NCBI GenBank assembly: GCA_008704415.1
Contig: VXIS01000278.1
Span: 1-64,000, forward strand
Direction: 5' to 3'
Source: Sphaerosporella brunnea
Taxonomy: Eukaryota; Ascomycota; Pezizomycetes; Pezizales; Pyronemataceae
Length of the DNA stretch: 64,000 nt
Shown here piece after piece: positions 21,891 through 35,863 of this stretch; positions within the stretch are counted from its first letter, which is position 1, and each line of letters begins with the position of its first letter. A program made the translations under genes and the position numbers. Below the pieces are notes generated by a model. That model made no database searches. It had not been told where the DNA came from and was given only the letters and a program-made list of their open reading frames with translations.

Positions 21891-22948
21891 TGCTGGGGCA
21901 GTGCACGCTTGAGCCGCTTGGCGCGCTCCAGGTCGTGGAAGAAGGCGTCGTTATCGTCGTCGGACTCGGCCTCCTCGACATCGCTGTCGCGGCGGCGCTT
22001 CGGCTGATGGGTGCCCTGCTCACGGCGTATGCGGCTCGCGCGGAGGCGGCGCTCGTCGAGGAAGCAGTCAGGAGGAGGAGAGTCATGGCGGTCGTCGTGG
22101 AAGGAGCCAGGAGGAGAGTCGTCGCGGTAGCGGCCAGGCGGAGGGTGACGGCGGTCGTCGTGGAAGCGGCCACGCGGAGGGCGGCGGCGGTCGTCGTGGA
22201 AGCGGCCAGGCGGAGGGTGACGGCGGTCGTCGTGGAAGCGGCCAGGAGGAAGGTGACGGCGCGCATTGGTTTCGCTGCGAACCGGCCGGCGAGGTATGAT
22301 ATCCCGGTGGGCAGGCTTCTCGTGGCTTCTTGGAGAGGGACCAGAAGATGAGGCGGGGGGGACGGGCATAGCGCCCCCTACTTCTTTGAAGCTGTTTGAC
22401 GGGGTTCCAGTGATGTCCTTGTGTGCCATACGCCGGCCAGCGGGTCGTGGAGAAGCGTCATCTTCGCCGGAAGACTGGCTGGAAGGAGTGGTTCGAGCGG
22501 TGTTGTTGTTGAGTTTGGAGCTTGCGCTGTCGCTTGGGGTGGGAGAGGACATGTCCATAATACTCTTGTCGACAATGTCGGGAGACTTGGAGGATTCGAT
22601 AGCACTGTTGTTTGCGCCGTCGCTTGGGATGGGAGAGGAAATGTCGATGATACGCTTATCGACAATGTCGCGAGACTTGGGGGATTCGATAGAGCTTTGT
22701 TGATGGTTAGTACCTTCCTTTGTTTCCATCTATTGAGCAGAAACTTACGACTCCGAGGCGGAGGTAGCGTGAGTAGAAATGCGGCGCTCCACGTTCACGT
22801 CGCCAGCGCTCTCGTTGTTGCGCGAGGTGGGAGAAGACATGTTTATGACACTCTTGTCGACGATGTCGAGGGATTCGCTGATGGTCTGGGTAGAAGCAGG
22901 AGTGTGCTCGTCAGAGTTGGGAGTCGAGGTGGGGCTTGGGGACTGCAT
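21478..22948 (-). CDS. Disordered, internally repetitive nuclear-type protein (about 458 aa, 3 exons)
   Basis: Exons are 22948-22749, 22694-21761 and probably 21720-21478. Intron 1 (54 bp) has a canonical TACTAAC branch. The intron-2 donor GTAAGT at 21760 is strong, but the AAG acceptor only 40 bases on is weak, so the C-terminus is uncertain. The N-terminal third holds three copies of a roughly 30-residue unit with D-I-V-D-K-x-I-x-x-x-S-S-P, and intron 1 falls between copies 1 and 2. The middle holds a tandem 12-residue R-x-P-P-x-G-R-F-H-D-D-R unit encoded by 36-base repeats. A basic segment follows (Q-P-K-R-R-R-D-S-D, a likely nuclear signal), then an acidic patch, a polyglutamine run, and a short helical end G-N-Y-R-L-M-L-L-Q-A-G-E-K-W. 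The composition suggests an RNA- or chromatin-associated protein; no domain is recognised. Confidence 0.65.
21860..21888. repeat. CTG microsatellite (polyglutamine on the minus strand)
   Basis: About nine CTG units on the plus strand encode glutamines of the minus-strand gene. It is likely to vary in length between strains. Confidence 0.9.
22145..22252. repeat. Three tandem 36-bp units in coding sequence
   Basis: Three consecutive 36-base copies start at 22145, 22181 and 22217; each contains gcggtcgtcgtggaagcggc. They encode a 12-residue Arg/Pro/Phe/His/Asp unit on the minus strand. Degenerate copies extend to about 22085 and 22265. Confidence 0.9.
22524..22694. repeat. 90-bp coding repeat, two adjacent copies
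   Basis: Copies begin at 22524 and 22614, each with gcg-c-tgtcgcttgg-like starts and a shared tcgacaatgtcg core. A third, more diverged copy lies across intron 1 at about 22810-22880. Confidence 0.8.
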
Positions 22949-23924
22949 CCTGGCGGTGGTGATGCAGGGAATGGTTTGGTTATGATTGGGGGGGGGGGGG
23001 AGTGGTTGGTCGAAAGTGCTTGATATATTGTGTGTTGGTCGCAAAGAAGTTGAAAAGGGTGTTTGATAGGACTAGACAACAGTTGAAGTCCTAGGTCACA
23101 GCACCGCACACGATATCACTCGGTGTTTGCACGAGGCCCTTTGATCATGTGATCGGCCACCGTCAACCTGTCTATAGATCATGTCGCACTAAAATTACCT
23201 TTCAACCTTGGCGACACCACTTCTGCCACTACCCGTTCTTATCGAGACTTCTCGAAGGCTTGAGAGCTTGAATAATGGATAGAGTCATGGACCTCGACAA
23301 ATACACGCTCTCAACTGCAGCTTGGGTGGTTGTTGGTGACCGAAGCGAGAGAGAGAGCGCAGTGTCTAGATTTGGCGAAGTGGGCTTTGTGCGGCAGGTA
23401 GTTGTTATCGCGGCTTGGGCTATGGTGGTATGTTTTAACTGCATCTCTCCTCGAATCCGCATATGCCTTCCAATTCCAGAATTAAAACCTCAATGACTCG
23501 CATTTCTGCAATTATCCGCCTTGTAGTACCCGTGATCAGGGGGGAGATGCAGGCCATCGATGGAAAGGTTACAGTTCTTAATTCTGTAATCGCCACATGG
23601 TATGCCACAGCTATTTTCCGAGTGATCTTTAATGACGGTTGACATCGAGTGCAATCCTGTGCAAATGCGCGTCAATACAGATGGGGAATAGCGTAGATGA
23701 TTCGAACTTTGACTCATACTTGATACATCCAGGAGCCTTCAATTGTTGCCCTGGACACTTGACAACCGCGTCTCGGGTGCTCGTCCGGGCACATCGGCAT
23801 GCAGAGACTCATTATTTCATCATCTTGCCAGCTACATACACACACCGAGTCCTGCACAATACAGCAAGAAAAAGCAAAAACACCGGCCACAACAAACAGA
23901 AAGCACCCACTTCCTACGCGCCCT
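22949..23924. other. Intergenic stretch
   Basis: A G-run at 22990-22999 lies in the leader of the minus-strand gene. A 73-codon plus frame at 23275-23496 is open but has no recognisable feature. Nothing else is seen. Confidence 0.45.
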
Positions 23925-26032
23925 CTATGAGTGGTCTCCAAAAGAATTCTCCTTGACGATCCCTTCGAAGTTACTCTCGGGCAGCATGTTGAGCGCATCC
24001 TCCTCAGCATCCAATTTTCGGTTCTGCAGCCAGAACAAGACACCACCGATAAACGCGAGCACAGCGACGGAGCCGTAGTTCCAGACCAACAGCGGATCGT
24101 CGGAAAGCGCTACCAAAGCCTGACCCAGAGCCGACGATATGGCGGTCATGAACAGGTTGATGGCCATGACGAGGGAACGCATGTTCTTTGGGGCCTTGGT
24201 GAAGGCATACTCGAGACCGGTGATCGAGGCGAAGATCTCGGAAAGGGCGATGAATACTGGGTGAATATCGAGTCAGCATATTCCTTGCTTGATACGGTCG
24301 CTTAGAGGGAAGGATTTTACGAACCGTATGCTCCGGTTTGCACCCACACATTGATCGGCGCGACTTCAGTGCAGGAGTTGGGGTGGTCGCCGCATGGGTT
24401 CAGCTTGTAGATGTAGTACTGGGTGACGGTCGACCAGATCATAGCCAGAGTGCCCATCATGAAGCCCATGGCAATACGTTTTACGGGAGTGAAGCGGATG
24501 CCAGCTTTCCGGAGGCCGGGGTAGATCCATATGTCACAAATAGGGATGATGATGATCAAGGATAGCGGGTTGAGGTTCCCCAGAATATCGTTGGGGATGC
24601 CATGGAGCTGCATGGTGGCAGCCTGAGAGGTCAAGTTGTTGGTCATTTGGTTGTAAGCCAGCCCTATTGTTGTTAGCATTTGGTTCTCGTCTCTATTACC
24701 TCTAGGGATACTTACAGTATAAGGGATACCATAGGAAGACCTTGCAAGCCAACAGACCTCTCCGAAGCTGGTCCACCCACTCGTCGTCAAAGGTCATCCA
24801 AGTGGGCCGCGAAGCGGGGTCGATCTTGCTAGGCTTGCAGGCATCCCAGAAGTCGTCCGCATGAAGGTTCCTGTAGGTCTTCACAGGATTGATAGACCAC
24901 CGGCCCTTCATGGCCAGCATGCAGGCATTCCACGCCTTGGAAGTGACGCTTCCGGTCGGCGGGCTAGTCGAGTACTTGTTGCGGCAGAGGAACATGATCA
25001 TCGGACAGAACAGGAACAATATGGTTGGGAGAGTGAACGAAAGCCAGAATCCGACGTACTTCTCGGCATAAACCATGGCGACGGATCCAGCCAGAGAGCC
25101 TAAACATGCCATTCAGTCAGCACAGGATTTCCCGGATGTTTGCTATCTGGCGTTACTGACCGACATTGATCATCATGTAGAAATACATGTAGATCCGCGA
25201 CACAGTGAGGGTGGAGTCAACGATGACACGCTCTCCGCTGGGAAGCGTCTTCACCTCCAAAGCCGACTGCTTGTACTGTTCGGCGATCAAGGGCGAAATA
25301 TTGGATTTGAAACCTCCAACTCCGATCCCCATGATGATCAAACCAACGGAGAAACAGGCGATAGCACCGTTCGGGTGTACAATAACTTCCGGAATGGCCG
25401 AGATGATAAGAATAATGTGTCCAACGATGGCAACTCCGATGGCAACCATGATCGTCTTGTAACGGCCCCAGTATTCATCCGCCACGTATGCTCCTATTAG
25501 GGGCATAGTATACGCCCAGAAAGCATTGACTGGTCATCGTGAGTTGAGCTCTTGCAAAAATTTCTTCCGGAGAAACTTACAGGTTGTCAGACCAGTTGAG
25601 GCCCGCTGCCCCATACCCAGAGCACCTGATTGCCCTTCATGTCCACCGGCACCAGTTACAGACCCCGGTGGAAGATCTCTCTGGATGAAATTGACAACTG
25701 CAATTTGGTCAGCGAGTGGCCGGATGTTGAACGGACTGGTATGGAAGCTTCATACAGACGGCAGTAGTTCCATAGTACGAAAAGCGCTCGCACAGCTCGA
25801 CAAGGCCGATTGTGTAAGCTGTCCATGGCACCGGTCCAGAAACTCGGCGCAAAGTGGTCAACTCCTCCTCAGTCGGTAGCGATCCGTCAACGCTGGCCTC
25901 AGCATAATATTCCGGAAGTGCACCTTCCTTTTCGCTGGTGATCATATCCGGCTGTGCCTTCTCCTCCAATGCCAGCGTTGGCTGGTGGGATTTGGCCAGC
26001 TCGACTTCCTCGAGGTTCGCTCCACTGTTCAT
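23925..26032 (-). CDS. PTR2: PTR2-type proton-coupled di/tripeptide transporter (605 aa, 6 exons)
   Basis: Exons are 26032-25756, 25697-25581, 25529-25161, 25099-24716, 24663-24325 and 24256-23925. All five introns (51-68 bp) interrupt codons after the first base. The ATG of MNSGANLEEVE is chosen; an upstream GTG extends the frame but is unlikely. Family marks of the POT/PTR transporters are present in order: V-E-L-C-E-R-F-S-Y-Y-G in helix 1, F-N-A-F-W-A-Y-T-M-P-L-I-G-A-Y-V-A-D-E-Y-W-G-R-Y-K-T-I (PTR2 signature 1), G-I-G-V-G-G-F-K-S-N-I-S-P, the cytosolic loop, a large helix bundle with W-Y-P-L-Y-W-L-A-Y-N-Q-M-T-N-N-L, and G-L-E-Y-A-F-T-K-A-P-K-N-M-R-S in the last third. It imports peptides with protons at the plasma membrane. 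The last intron uses an unusual GTTCGT donor, required for the phase. Confidence 0.93.
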
Positions 26033-29000
26033 CGTGGCAGGTTGCTCTCGCACAGGTGGTGGTGTCAAGGAAAGGTTGCGTGAGCTGCAGCTAGGACGCA
26101 CGAGAAGGGACGAGAAGGCAGGAATGGGCAGTCCCTCCGCTTTTACATGTTTCCAGGAAGCAAGCAGCCGCCCTCACCCAACCACAAATTACCGAGTGTG
26201 TCGCGCAGCCAATGTCTCAGATTAGCAGGTGCATTTGGTCCTGCCACCTCACGCGCCTTGCACCTAGAACCGACCAGTGCCTTGACATCAGCATCACACT
26301 TGGCGAGAAGTGGGGCTCCTTGCCAGTCTCTGTCGGCTTTCTAGAAGCGCGAGGGGGAAATGCTGGTGTGCTTCCAGCTACATTAGAGTTGCCTAGACCG
26401 CCACCACAACCACCCACGCACCAGGCAGAAGGAGGAATGTCAGAATTTCCAATGCGACGGCCGGAGCCTCCGTTATCAACAGAGCCAAGGTGATAGTATC
26501 GCCAGAAGCTGACCGATAGGAGGAGCAGGGAATCGGTTGAGGCAGCAGATACCCTGGCAGTGTCCAGTAACCTCAACCGCTGGCCGTTGCCAAGCGGCAG
26601 TCTGTGTTTGATTCATGATCGACACTGAAACAAGCCCTATGATCCTGGGGACCCAAGCTTCATCCACAAACTACTCGACCGCCTCCGCAACAAACAACTG
26701 GCTCGCGGCGGGCGACCAACGACCTTCCATGTCCATACGGCGTGAATGTAACGAGGCCTGTGGCATGTCTCGACTTCCACAAGTGCGAAATGTGAGCGAT
26801 TTGTAGTGTGTACCCCGGGGAATCGCGACGGGTCTCACGAAGCTCGAGTCGGACACTTCCGATGGACTAACTACTTAGTTTGTGACACCACTCCACCGCA
26901 ACCACCAGATTCGCCACAGACAAACATTGGCACACTGGTCGAGCAAAGTTATCTGGTGCTGCGAGTCGGGTCTGGTGTAACATGTTGTGGCCATCGGGGG
27001 ATCGGGTCTGCACGCCACGAGTCATGCTGTTGGGGATCCAACTATACAGCCGTGTATATGAGCTCCTGCGGTTCAAGGTTATTATATTACCACACACCGC
27101 CCGCGGCAAAGGTCGACTGGACTCGTGCCCGCTCGCATGATTGCTTTGGCTCATCCTATCAAGAGAGCGGTTCTTGTGCCCAATAATTATCACAAGGTCA
27201 ATTCCCCGGAAAGAATTATCTGGATTACACAATGGCGGTGATTCCATGGACGCTTGCACAAACGCTGACAAGTGGGCGGCTCCCTGCGGCGCATATTTCC
27301 CGTTGCGGTCTCAAGACCAACCCGCATTGGCAGCTGCTTTGCCATATACCGGCATATAACAGAAAGCAGGACGCCCCAAGGCCGAGGTGTGACCTGCGTT
27401 CACTTTCGGAAGGCATAGGAACTGCGGTCCTGCCTTACCATGCCGCGATCCCAGGTGCATTTAGGGTTAGGGATCTCATCGGGATAACGGCTGCGGCAAT
27501 TGCCATCTCAACGGTTGGACCATTATTTCCGAAATCTCCTTTGCGGTGCAGATGTTTATGAAAGAAGGTTCTCATGCAGGGCGATATCTCTCAACTCATG
27601 GTACCGGAATACCCGATCGATCAGCAGATTTTTGCTACCACAACACCTGGTAAAAGTTACAGATATGTACCTATCAAGACCGGATGAAGTGGGGGTTTGT
27701 CAAATCTGCTGCTGGATAGCATAGGTATCTTCCACCTGGCCTGTCCGTAAAGCATGTCCCTACTTGCGCGAGTAGTGGGCCTTTCTCTCGAGCTCATACC
27801 CAGCCACGTTTGAAATTGGTACTAGGGAAAATTTCACAAAAGCAGGCATATGATTGCAACTTTTGGTTGGCCACCGCGTCACACAAAACTAATTTTCTTC
27901 GACGTTTCTTTCCGCAGGCGCCTTGCCTAATCCGGTTATTGCCGGATCCTCTGGTTTGTTCTTCGTTCAACCCCGTACCGGTCAGGCCTTGACCTCGGCA
28001 TCTTTACTGCGGCACCTCGAACACTTGAATCGGGCTATTTTTTGCTTTTCGGCACTTAGATCGGAGATTGAGTGAGCACCTTGTTTTTGTTGCTGCCGCG
28101 GTGACGTTTCGTCAATCGGACCTTGCAGCTGCACTACTACATATTCGTCTTATCAACTGCCACTCCTGTTATTCTCTAATAATCGCGGGTCGGCCGGTAA
28201 TTTACCTACGAAGTCAGTTTGAGCTCGCATGGCGGTTTCCGCGCTTAGCCGCCATGAACCGTTTTGTGGCCCGAGCTCTGTGCGAGAGGGCTGGAACGAT
28301 TACTTTTTCAGCCCGCGCAGTTGTGATTGGAAGATTCTCCGTTGGCCTTCCAGAAAAATGTTGAACGCCTCTTGGCATATGAAATTTCAGGATCTACCGA
28401 GGCGGCGCGGGTGGCTTACGCCACGCAGCTAATTGAGACGAGTGATGGGATGAGACCTTTGCGGTGTATCCCGCGTCAAACCGCTCTTTGCTTGCGATCG
28501 TCGGCGTTCCCGGCCCTGAGGCTGCGGGGAATTGGCAATTGCGGGGAAGCGTGGCCCCCTCGAGGCGAGATTTTGGCATGGGTCGCTAATTACCTAATGA
28601 AAGAGTCTCTTGAGCTGTCGGGTCCCAGAGTGCTCTGCCGAGGTCTTCTTAGATGGCTGGCTGGACTTGTTTGACCACTGCTGCTCGAGATAGAAATGGC
28701 TCAGTCGAATACTCTACATTACCCATAACTATAGTTGGTCTCTTCAGCCGCACTGCTCTCGCTGTAAATAAGGACTTTTCGCCCCTGCCCGATCTTATCT
28801 TGACGTGCCCTCAGCCAACGATTCCGCAAGCTGCGAGCCCCCCGCCGCCTTCTGCTCTAGCGATAGAGGGGTTTCATGCAGGTGCGGGAACTAGTGGGTG
28901 CCCGTCGGCCAGGTCCGCGGCTATGTTATCACGAATGATGGTGGATGATTAGGGTAGCACGTTAGCGTTGTGAGCCATGCTTCGCTTTCGCCGTTGGGCT

Positions 29001-30369
29001 AGGAGAGCATTTGGTATGAATGCTGGGTGAGGGATCGTAGACACGATTCATACAGGATTTGTGGGGATGCTGGCCTTCGATGACAGCAGTTTTTGCCTCA
29101 GCGTACACGTAAGGTGTTCACCTAGATAGTTGGTTTTTGGTCTTCAGAGGTTGCCTTCCCGTCACTACTCTATAGCGGCCGAATTGATCGATGTTTAATA
29201 ACCAACCCGAGCAATTTCTAGCTCCTTAGTTAATGGGACGGTCGCGGCTGGATACTTGAGAGGTAGGATTTGACGATCGCTGGTAAACGTCGGCTGCCGG
29301 GTGGGGGCGACGATGCAGGTAGTAGGTAGAAGTTGTCCAGTCAGAACTGTGTATCGCGGATCAATGTTTCTTCGCCTTCGCTCTCCGGCCTTCTCATTTC
29401 CCTTTTTAAAAAATCTCCAATTACAGCCGTTTCCAACGGCATCCCGTCCACACGGGCAACAGTCTGTTTCCAACGGGGGAGAGCGTGGTTCCATTATAAA
29501 TTTCACCGTGCTAGACGACCATTATATTGGATGAAACTTAGCATGGTGACTGTGATCAGGCGTCCACCGTTTGTGGGCATTCTTTTCGCGGTGGAGAAAC
29601 CGAGCGTAATTGACAGCGATGTTGCCCCCGGGAAGAGGGGTGCTTGCTGAAATCCCATAAAACCCGGGGCTGTTTGAGTCGGTTAACAGCCATCCCAGTA
29701 CGGCTTTTCATGATTAGTATCCATTGTAAATCGTGTAGATCAGCCTCGCGGTGGAGTACTGGGATGGCAAATACACAGTGGTCGGGGCCAACTTTCTCTA
29801 CCATCCCACGGTGATGAGCGGAGTCAGCGTGGGCCAGGAGTCTCCTCCAAAGACGATGCCGGGACCTTAGGCGGCTTTGTTCAAGGCAAACCAGCGGACG
29901 TCACTTCAGGCCATTTTTTCTTCCGCCGTACAGAAAGACGTGGATCAGAGGCAGGTGAACAAGGACGCTATGCGGCATCTGGGAGTACACGCGTCCTCAC
30001 CGTTGGAATAGGCGTCCTGACATAATGTGGGTGTGGGCCGAGTGCTGGCTTGTGAGGCACCGTTGTAGTGGCGCGCCATCTCCAAGTTATACAGATTACA
30101 CACATAATGAGCGCCTCCGTAGTCTGTAATCCAGCAATTACCGCCACCGAAGAGGGCGTGAATGGCGCGGACCTCGATGCGGAGTTGCGAAAAGACATGA
30201 AGAAGGAGCTAGAGCAGAGAGCGACCACGCATTCGGAAGACCTATGCCGATGATGCCTCTACGACTGCCAACCTAGGTATGAGCACAGATGGAGTACCGG
30301 ATGAAGGGCATTGGGTTCATCATTCCCAACAGTTGCCGCTGCTCGAGCCGGCTCTCGGTGACCATGAAT
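26033..30369. other. Gene-poor region, part 1
   Basis: No convincing gene, intact transposase or splice-supported frame. Notable items are an interstitial pair of TTAGGG at 27461-27472 and a 13-base inverted repeat at 29689-29701/29756-29768. GC content is not strongly reduced, so there is no obvious signature of heavy repeat-induced mutation by eye. Confidence 0.45.
29689..29768. repeat. 13-bp inverted repeat with 54-base loop
   Basis: gccatcccagtac at 29689-29701 is the exact reverse complement of gtactgggatggc at 29756-29768. It could form a hairpin; no gene context is known. Confidence 0.85.
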
Positions 30370-30770
30370 ATTACTGAGACGAATTTTCAAAATAAAAAAA
30401 AACACAATCGCAACTAACCAAAATTTTGTTTGTGCGACAAGAAAGGCGAAGTCCATATTTATGGTCCAACAATGTACGGCTGCAGCCTTGGAAAGTGGGA
30501 GCGAAGGATGGGTAGAGATTGCTTTAGAGGGTTTGGAGTAGAGGTGCTGCTTTATGTGCGGGGAGTTTCTGTTCTGCTTGTCTCGTTTTGCTTGTCTTCA
30601 GGGTGCGGGGCAGCGGGGGCTGCAGCTGAGTATTGGAGATTTGATTTTTGTTTTGTACAGGTTTCCCCGAACTCTTTTGTACCATGGAGTTTTCTCCCTC
30701 TCTTGGCACCCCCGCTTCCTCTTGTCCGTACTCCTCCAGCTTCGTCCGCTCCACTGCATTCCCTTCGGTT
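30370..30770. repeat. Dispersed repeat, copy B
   Basis: This is the partner of copy A at 16171-16500, in the same orientation and with the same block order. It contains an insertion of roughly 100 bases between the two conserved halves. Homology may run a little further toward 30800, where only weak similarity remains. Confidence 0.65.
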
Positions 30771-32205
30771 CCTATGCTCCTCCGACTTATCTTCCTCGTC
30801 CTCCTGCCTCTCATACTCTTCAAACCCATCATTTCACTTACCGCCGGATGCCCGGAACACAAGATTGATTGCCCCAAAGACGTGCTGCCGAGTGGCAAAG
30901 CGTTAAATTCCACCATCAATACAGAGACGCCGGGGACACGATCATTAGGTTTTGAATGTTGGCAAGGAAACAGGAAGCTACATAGGCAAAGTCAGCACGG
31001 CGCATGACATACTCTACAGCGCAGACCTGAGCTCCGATGTGATCAATACACCGATGTAAAGTGAAGGCCAAATGTTGTGCAAGAAGGGGGAGCCGTGTAG
31101 TCAACAAATATGGACGGGTGGTGGGAATGGCGGTGGGAGGTTGTGTTGGGAGGCACGGGCAGAAAAGCTACCTTCTTTCGCTTGTCATTCATTCCCATCC
31201 AGAAGGTGCTTCTGTTGGCGAGCCTGGAGTTTGGAGATGAATTGGACCAGGAAAAAGAAACGGAGGAGAAAAGGGAGGAAGGTAAAAAGGAGCAGCAGTG
31301 GGAGAAACGTAAAATAGTCACTCCTAAGATCCACAGCCCTAGAAGCTGGCTCTCTTAAGTAGCCGAGAGCCCACAAAGCTGCCGGTTCAGCGAAGAAAGC
31401 GAGTGATTTATAGTGAAGAAAACGCGCCGTGCAAGTCCCTTGCTATTAGATAACAGGGCCTTTTATTCTCTCTATAATGCCCGACAGCCACAAGGAGATA
31501 GGCTTAATCGCAGTTATCGACGCCATTGTTTCAATTGGTGGGGTTAGTTCCCGAGCAAAACTGACGATGCTGAGGGCTGGCAATGTGGTGAAGCGGCCCA
31601 AGAAGGTGCGCCGTGCGTGTTGTCCGACATTGTCGATCTCTACAAAGTCGTGTTCAGGTATCATTTCCTCTCCATTCGTATCCGCATCGCAAGAACAAGC
31701 ACCCCTTTTAGTCGCATGTCCCCGTCGTCTTGAGGCCTTTTCCAGGTATCGTCTCCTTTCCATTTGTATCCACACCAGCTAACCATCGCAAGTATCCAAA
31801 CACAGAAATGGCTACCATTGGATTCATTCTTGCTCAGCACCATCTGGCGCTACCGTTGCGCGGGGCCAAGATTCCTACGATAATTGGAGAAGCTGCCATG
31901 AACAATGGCTGGTTCCCCGGCGAACACCCGGCGACCCAGCTCGTTCTCGTAGCTCTGACCAGCGATGCTGGGTTGGCAACGCTGTCCATGTCGCTGATGG
32001 CTCGCCAATGTATGAGATCTTATATAACACAGTTGATTGCGCTACTGTTTGCAGAAAAGAACTCGAAATTTTAAATTTGTGTGATATCTCATGACCAAGA
32101 GTTTTTCCCGTCAGCGAGTGATAGAGCCGCACGCTTGATCCCGCAACGCGTCGCCACCCACCCTACCACCCCACCACATGAGCTACTTCACTACACCACG
32201 CGATC
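30771..32205. other. Gene-poor region, part 2
   Basis: There is a short imperfect duplication: caggtatcatttcctctcca near 31657 and caggtatcgtctcctttcca near 31743. An 88-codon plus frame beginning at 31808 (M-A-T-I-G-F-I-L-A-Q-H-H) is open to 32074 and ends 130 bases before the helicase gene. It has no recognised family and I do not accept it as a gene. Confidence 0.4.
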
Positions 32206-34991
<2,786 letters not shown>

Positions 34992-35607
34992 GGAGCAAAA
35001 TTTTGGCCGGGATATGATCTGCGTACATAAGATGTATGTGGATAAAATTCGGCGCAGTAAACGGCGTTTTGTAGTTCATTTTATGCAACGCTACACGTTA
35101 TTCTCCTGGCGCTACAGTGTTTTCTCCCTATGAAAAATCAAGCACTGTCTCCTGTCCCTGGTACCCTGGAAGTTCTTGGGAATGGGGTGCGATCACGTCT
35201 CTCACTCGCGATTGGACTGCCGTTTGGTACATAATAGGGGCCAATTGATACCGCAAATTTTACATAGCGCCCGGCTAATCGCAACATATTGCTGATTGCT
35301 GGACGTGGATTTCAAATACCTACGGGCTTTCCTTTCATCGCGGACCACGTTTCAAGCTGATTGGTTCGTATCGTCACAATATCTTTGCGATAGATCTCCC
35401 CTAGGTAACTAATGTAGCGTAATAGTAGATATCTCTAGAATAATATATATCAGCCATACTAATCTCCGAGCTGTATGTGCTTAGTGTATGCATACATGTA
35501 TGTCCTCGCTTCGCTCGCGATTAACCTCCAGCCACCAGCAGCAGCCCAACGAGGGGGAAGAAGCCCATGCGCAGGATAAAATATGGAAATATGATATCGC
35601 GATCAAC
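34992..35607. other. Intergenic stretch
   Basis: AT-rich, nothing gene-like. It separates the convergent 3' ends of the helicase and the unrecognised minus-strand exons. Confidence 0.5.
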
Positions 35608-35863
35608 TTAAGAAAACCAGAGGCCCTGTCCCTGGCTGAATCCGGATGAATTGAATGCGTCGTCATCCTGCCTCGCTCGCGAGAAGCTTATCCGAGATGT
35701 TCGCGTGTGCTGCTCCACATCGTGGCTACTTTCCATAAGTGCCCAGGTTCCTGGATAGGTATCGACGTCCCTGCAGGTAGGTATCCCGGGTTTTGTGAGA
35801 AAGCACATCGTGGTGAGAACTTACCATGTGAGCCCGAGGGAGAGGCCATCCTCCGGACAGAAT
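35608..35863 (-). CDS. Exons of an unrecognised gene (partial, possibly a relic)
   Basis: A textbook intron lies at 35824-35771 (GTAAGT ... CCTGCAG, 54 bp). Spliced, one frame reads F-C-P-E-D-G-L-S-L-G-L-T-W-D-V-D-T-Y-P and continues G-T-W-A-L-M-E-S-S-H-D-V-E, ending R-Q-D-D-D-A-F-N-S-S-G-F-S-Q-G with TAA at 35608. Codon choice in this frame is fungal-like (GAC GTC GAT ACC TAT; GAG GAT GGC CTC TCC CTC). It has no in-frame ATG, but a cccag acceptor sits exactly at 35864, so an upstream exon is expected. I could not join one with the right phase. An alternative frame starting at an ATG at 35933 and using the same intron would give a 63-aa protein ending at 35688. I do not recognise a family. 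Confidence 0.4.

Noticed and set aside
21659..22351. Plus-strand Val/Ala/Arg-repeat frame
   Set aside because: Mirror of the 36-base repeats of the minus-strand disordered protein; splice sites and a TACTAAC branch support the minus strand.
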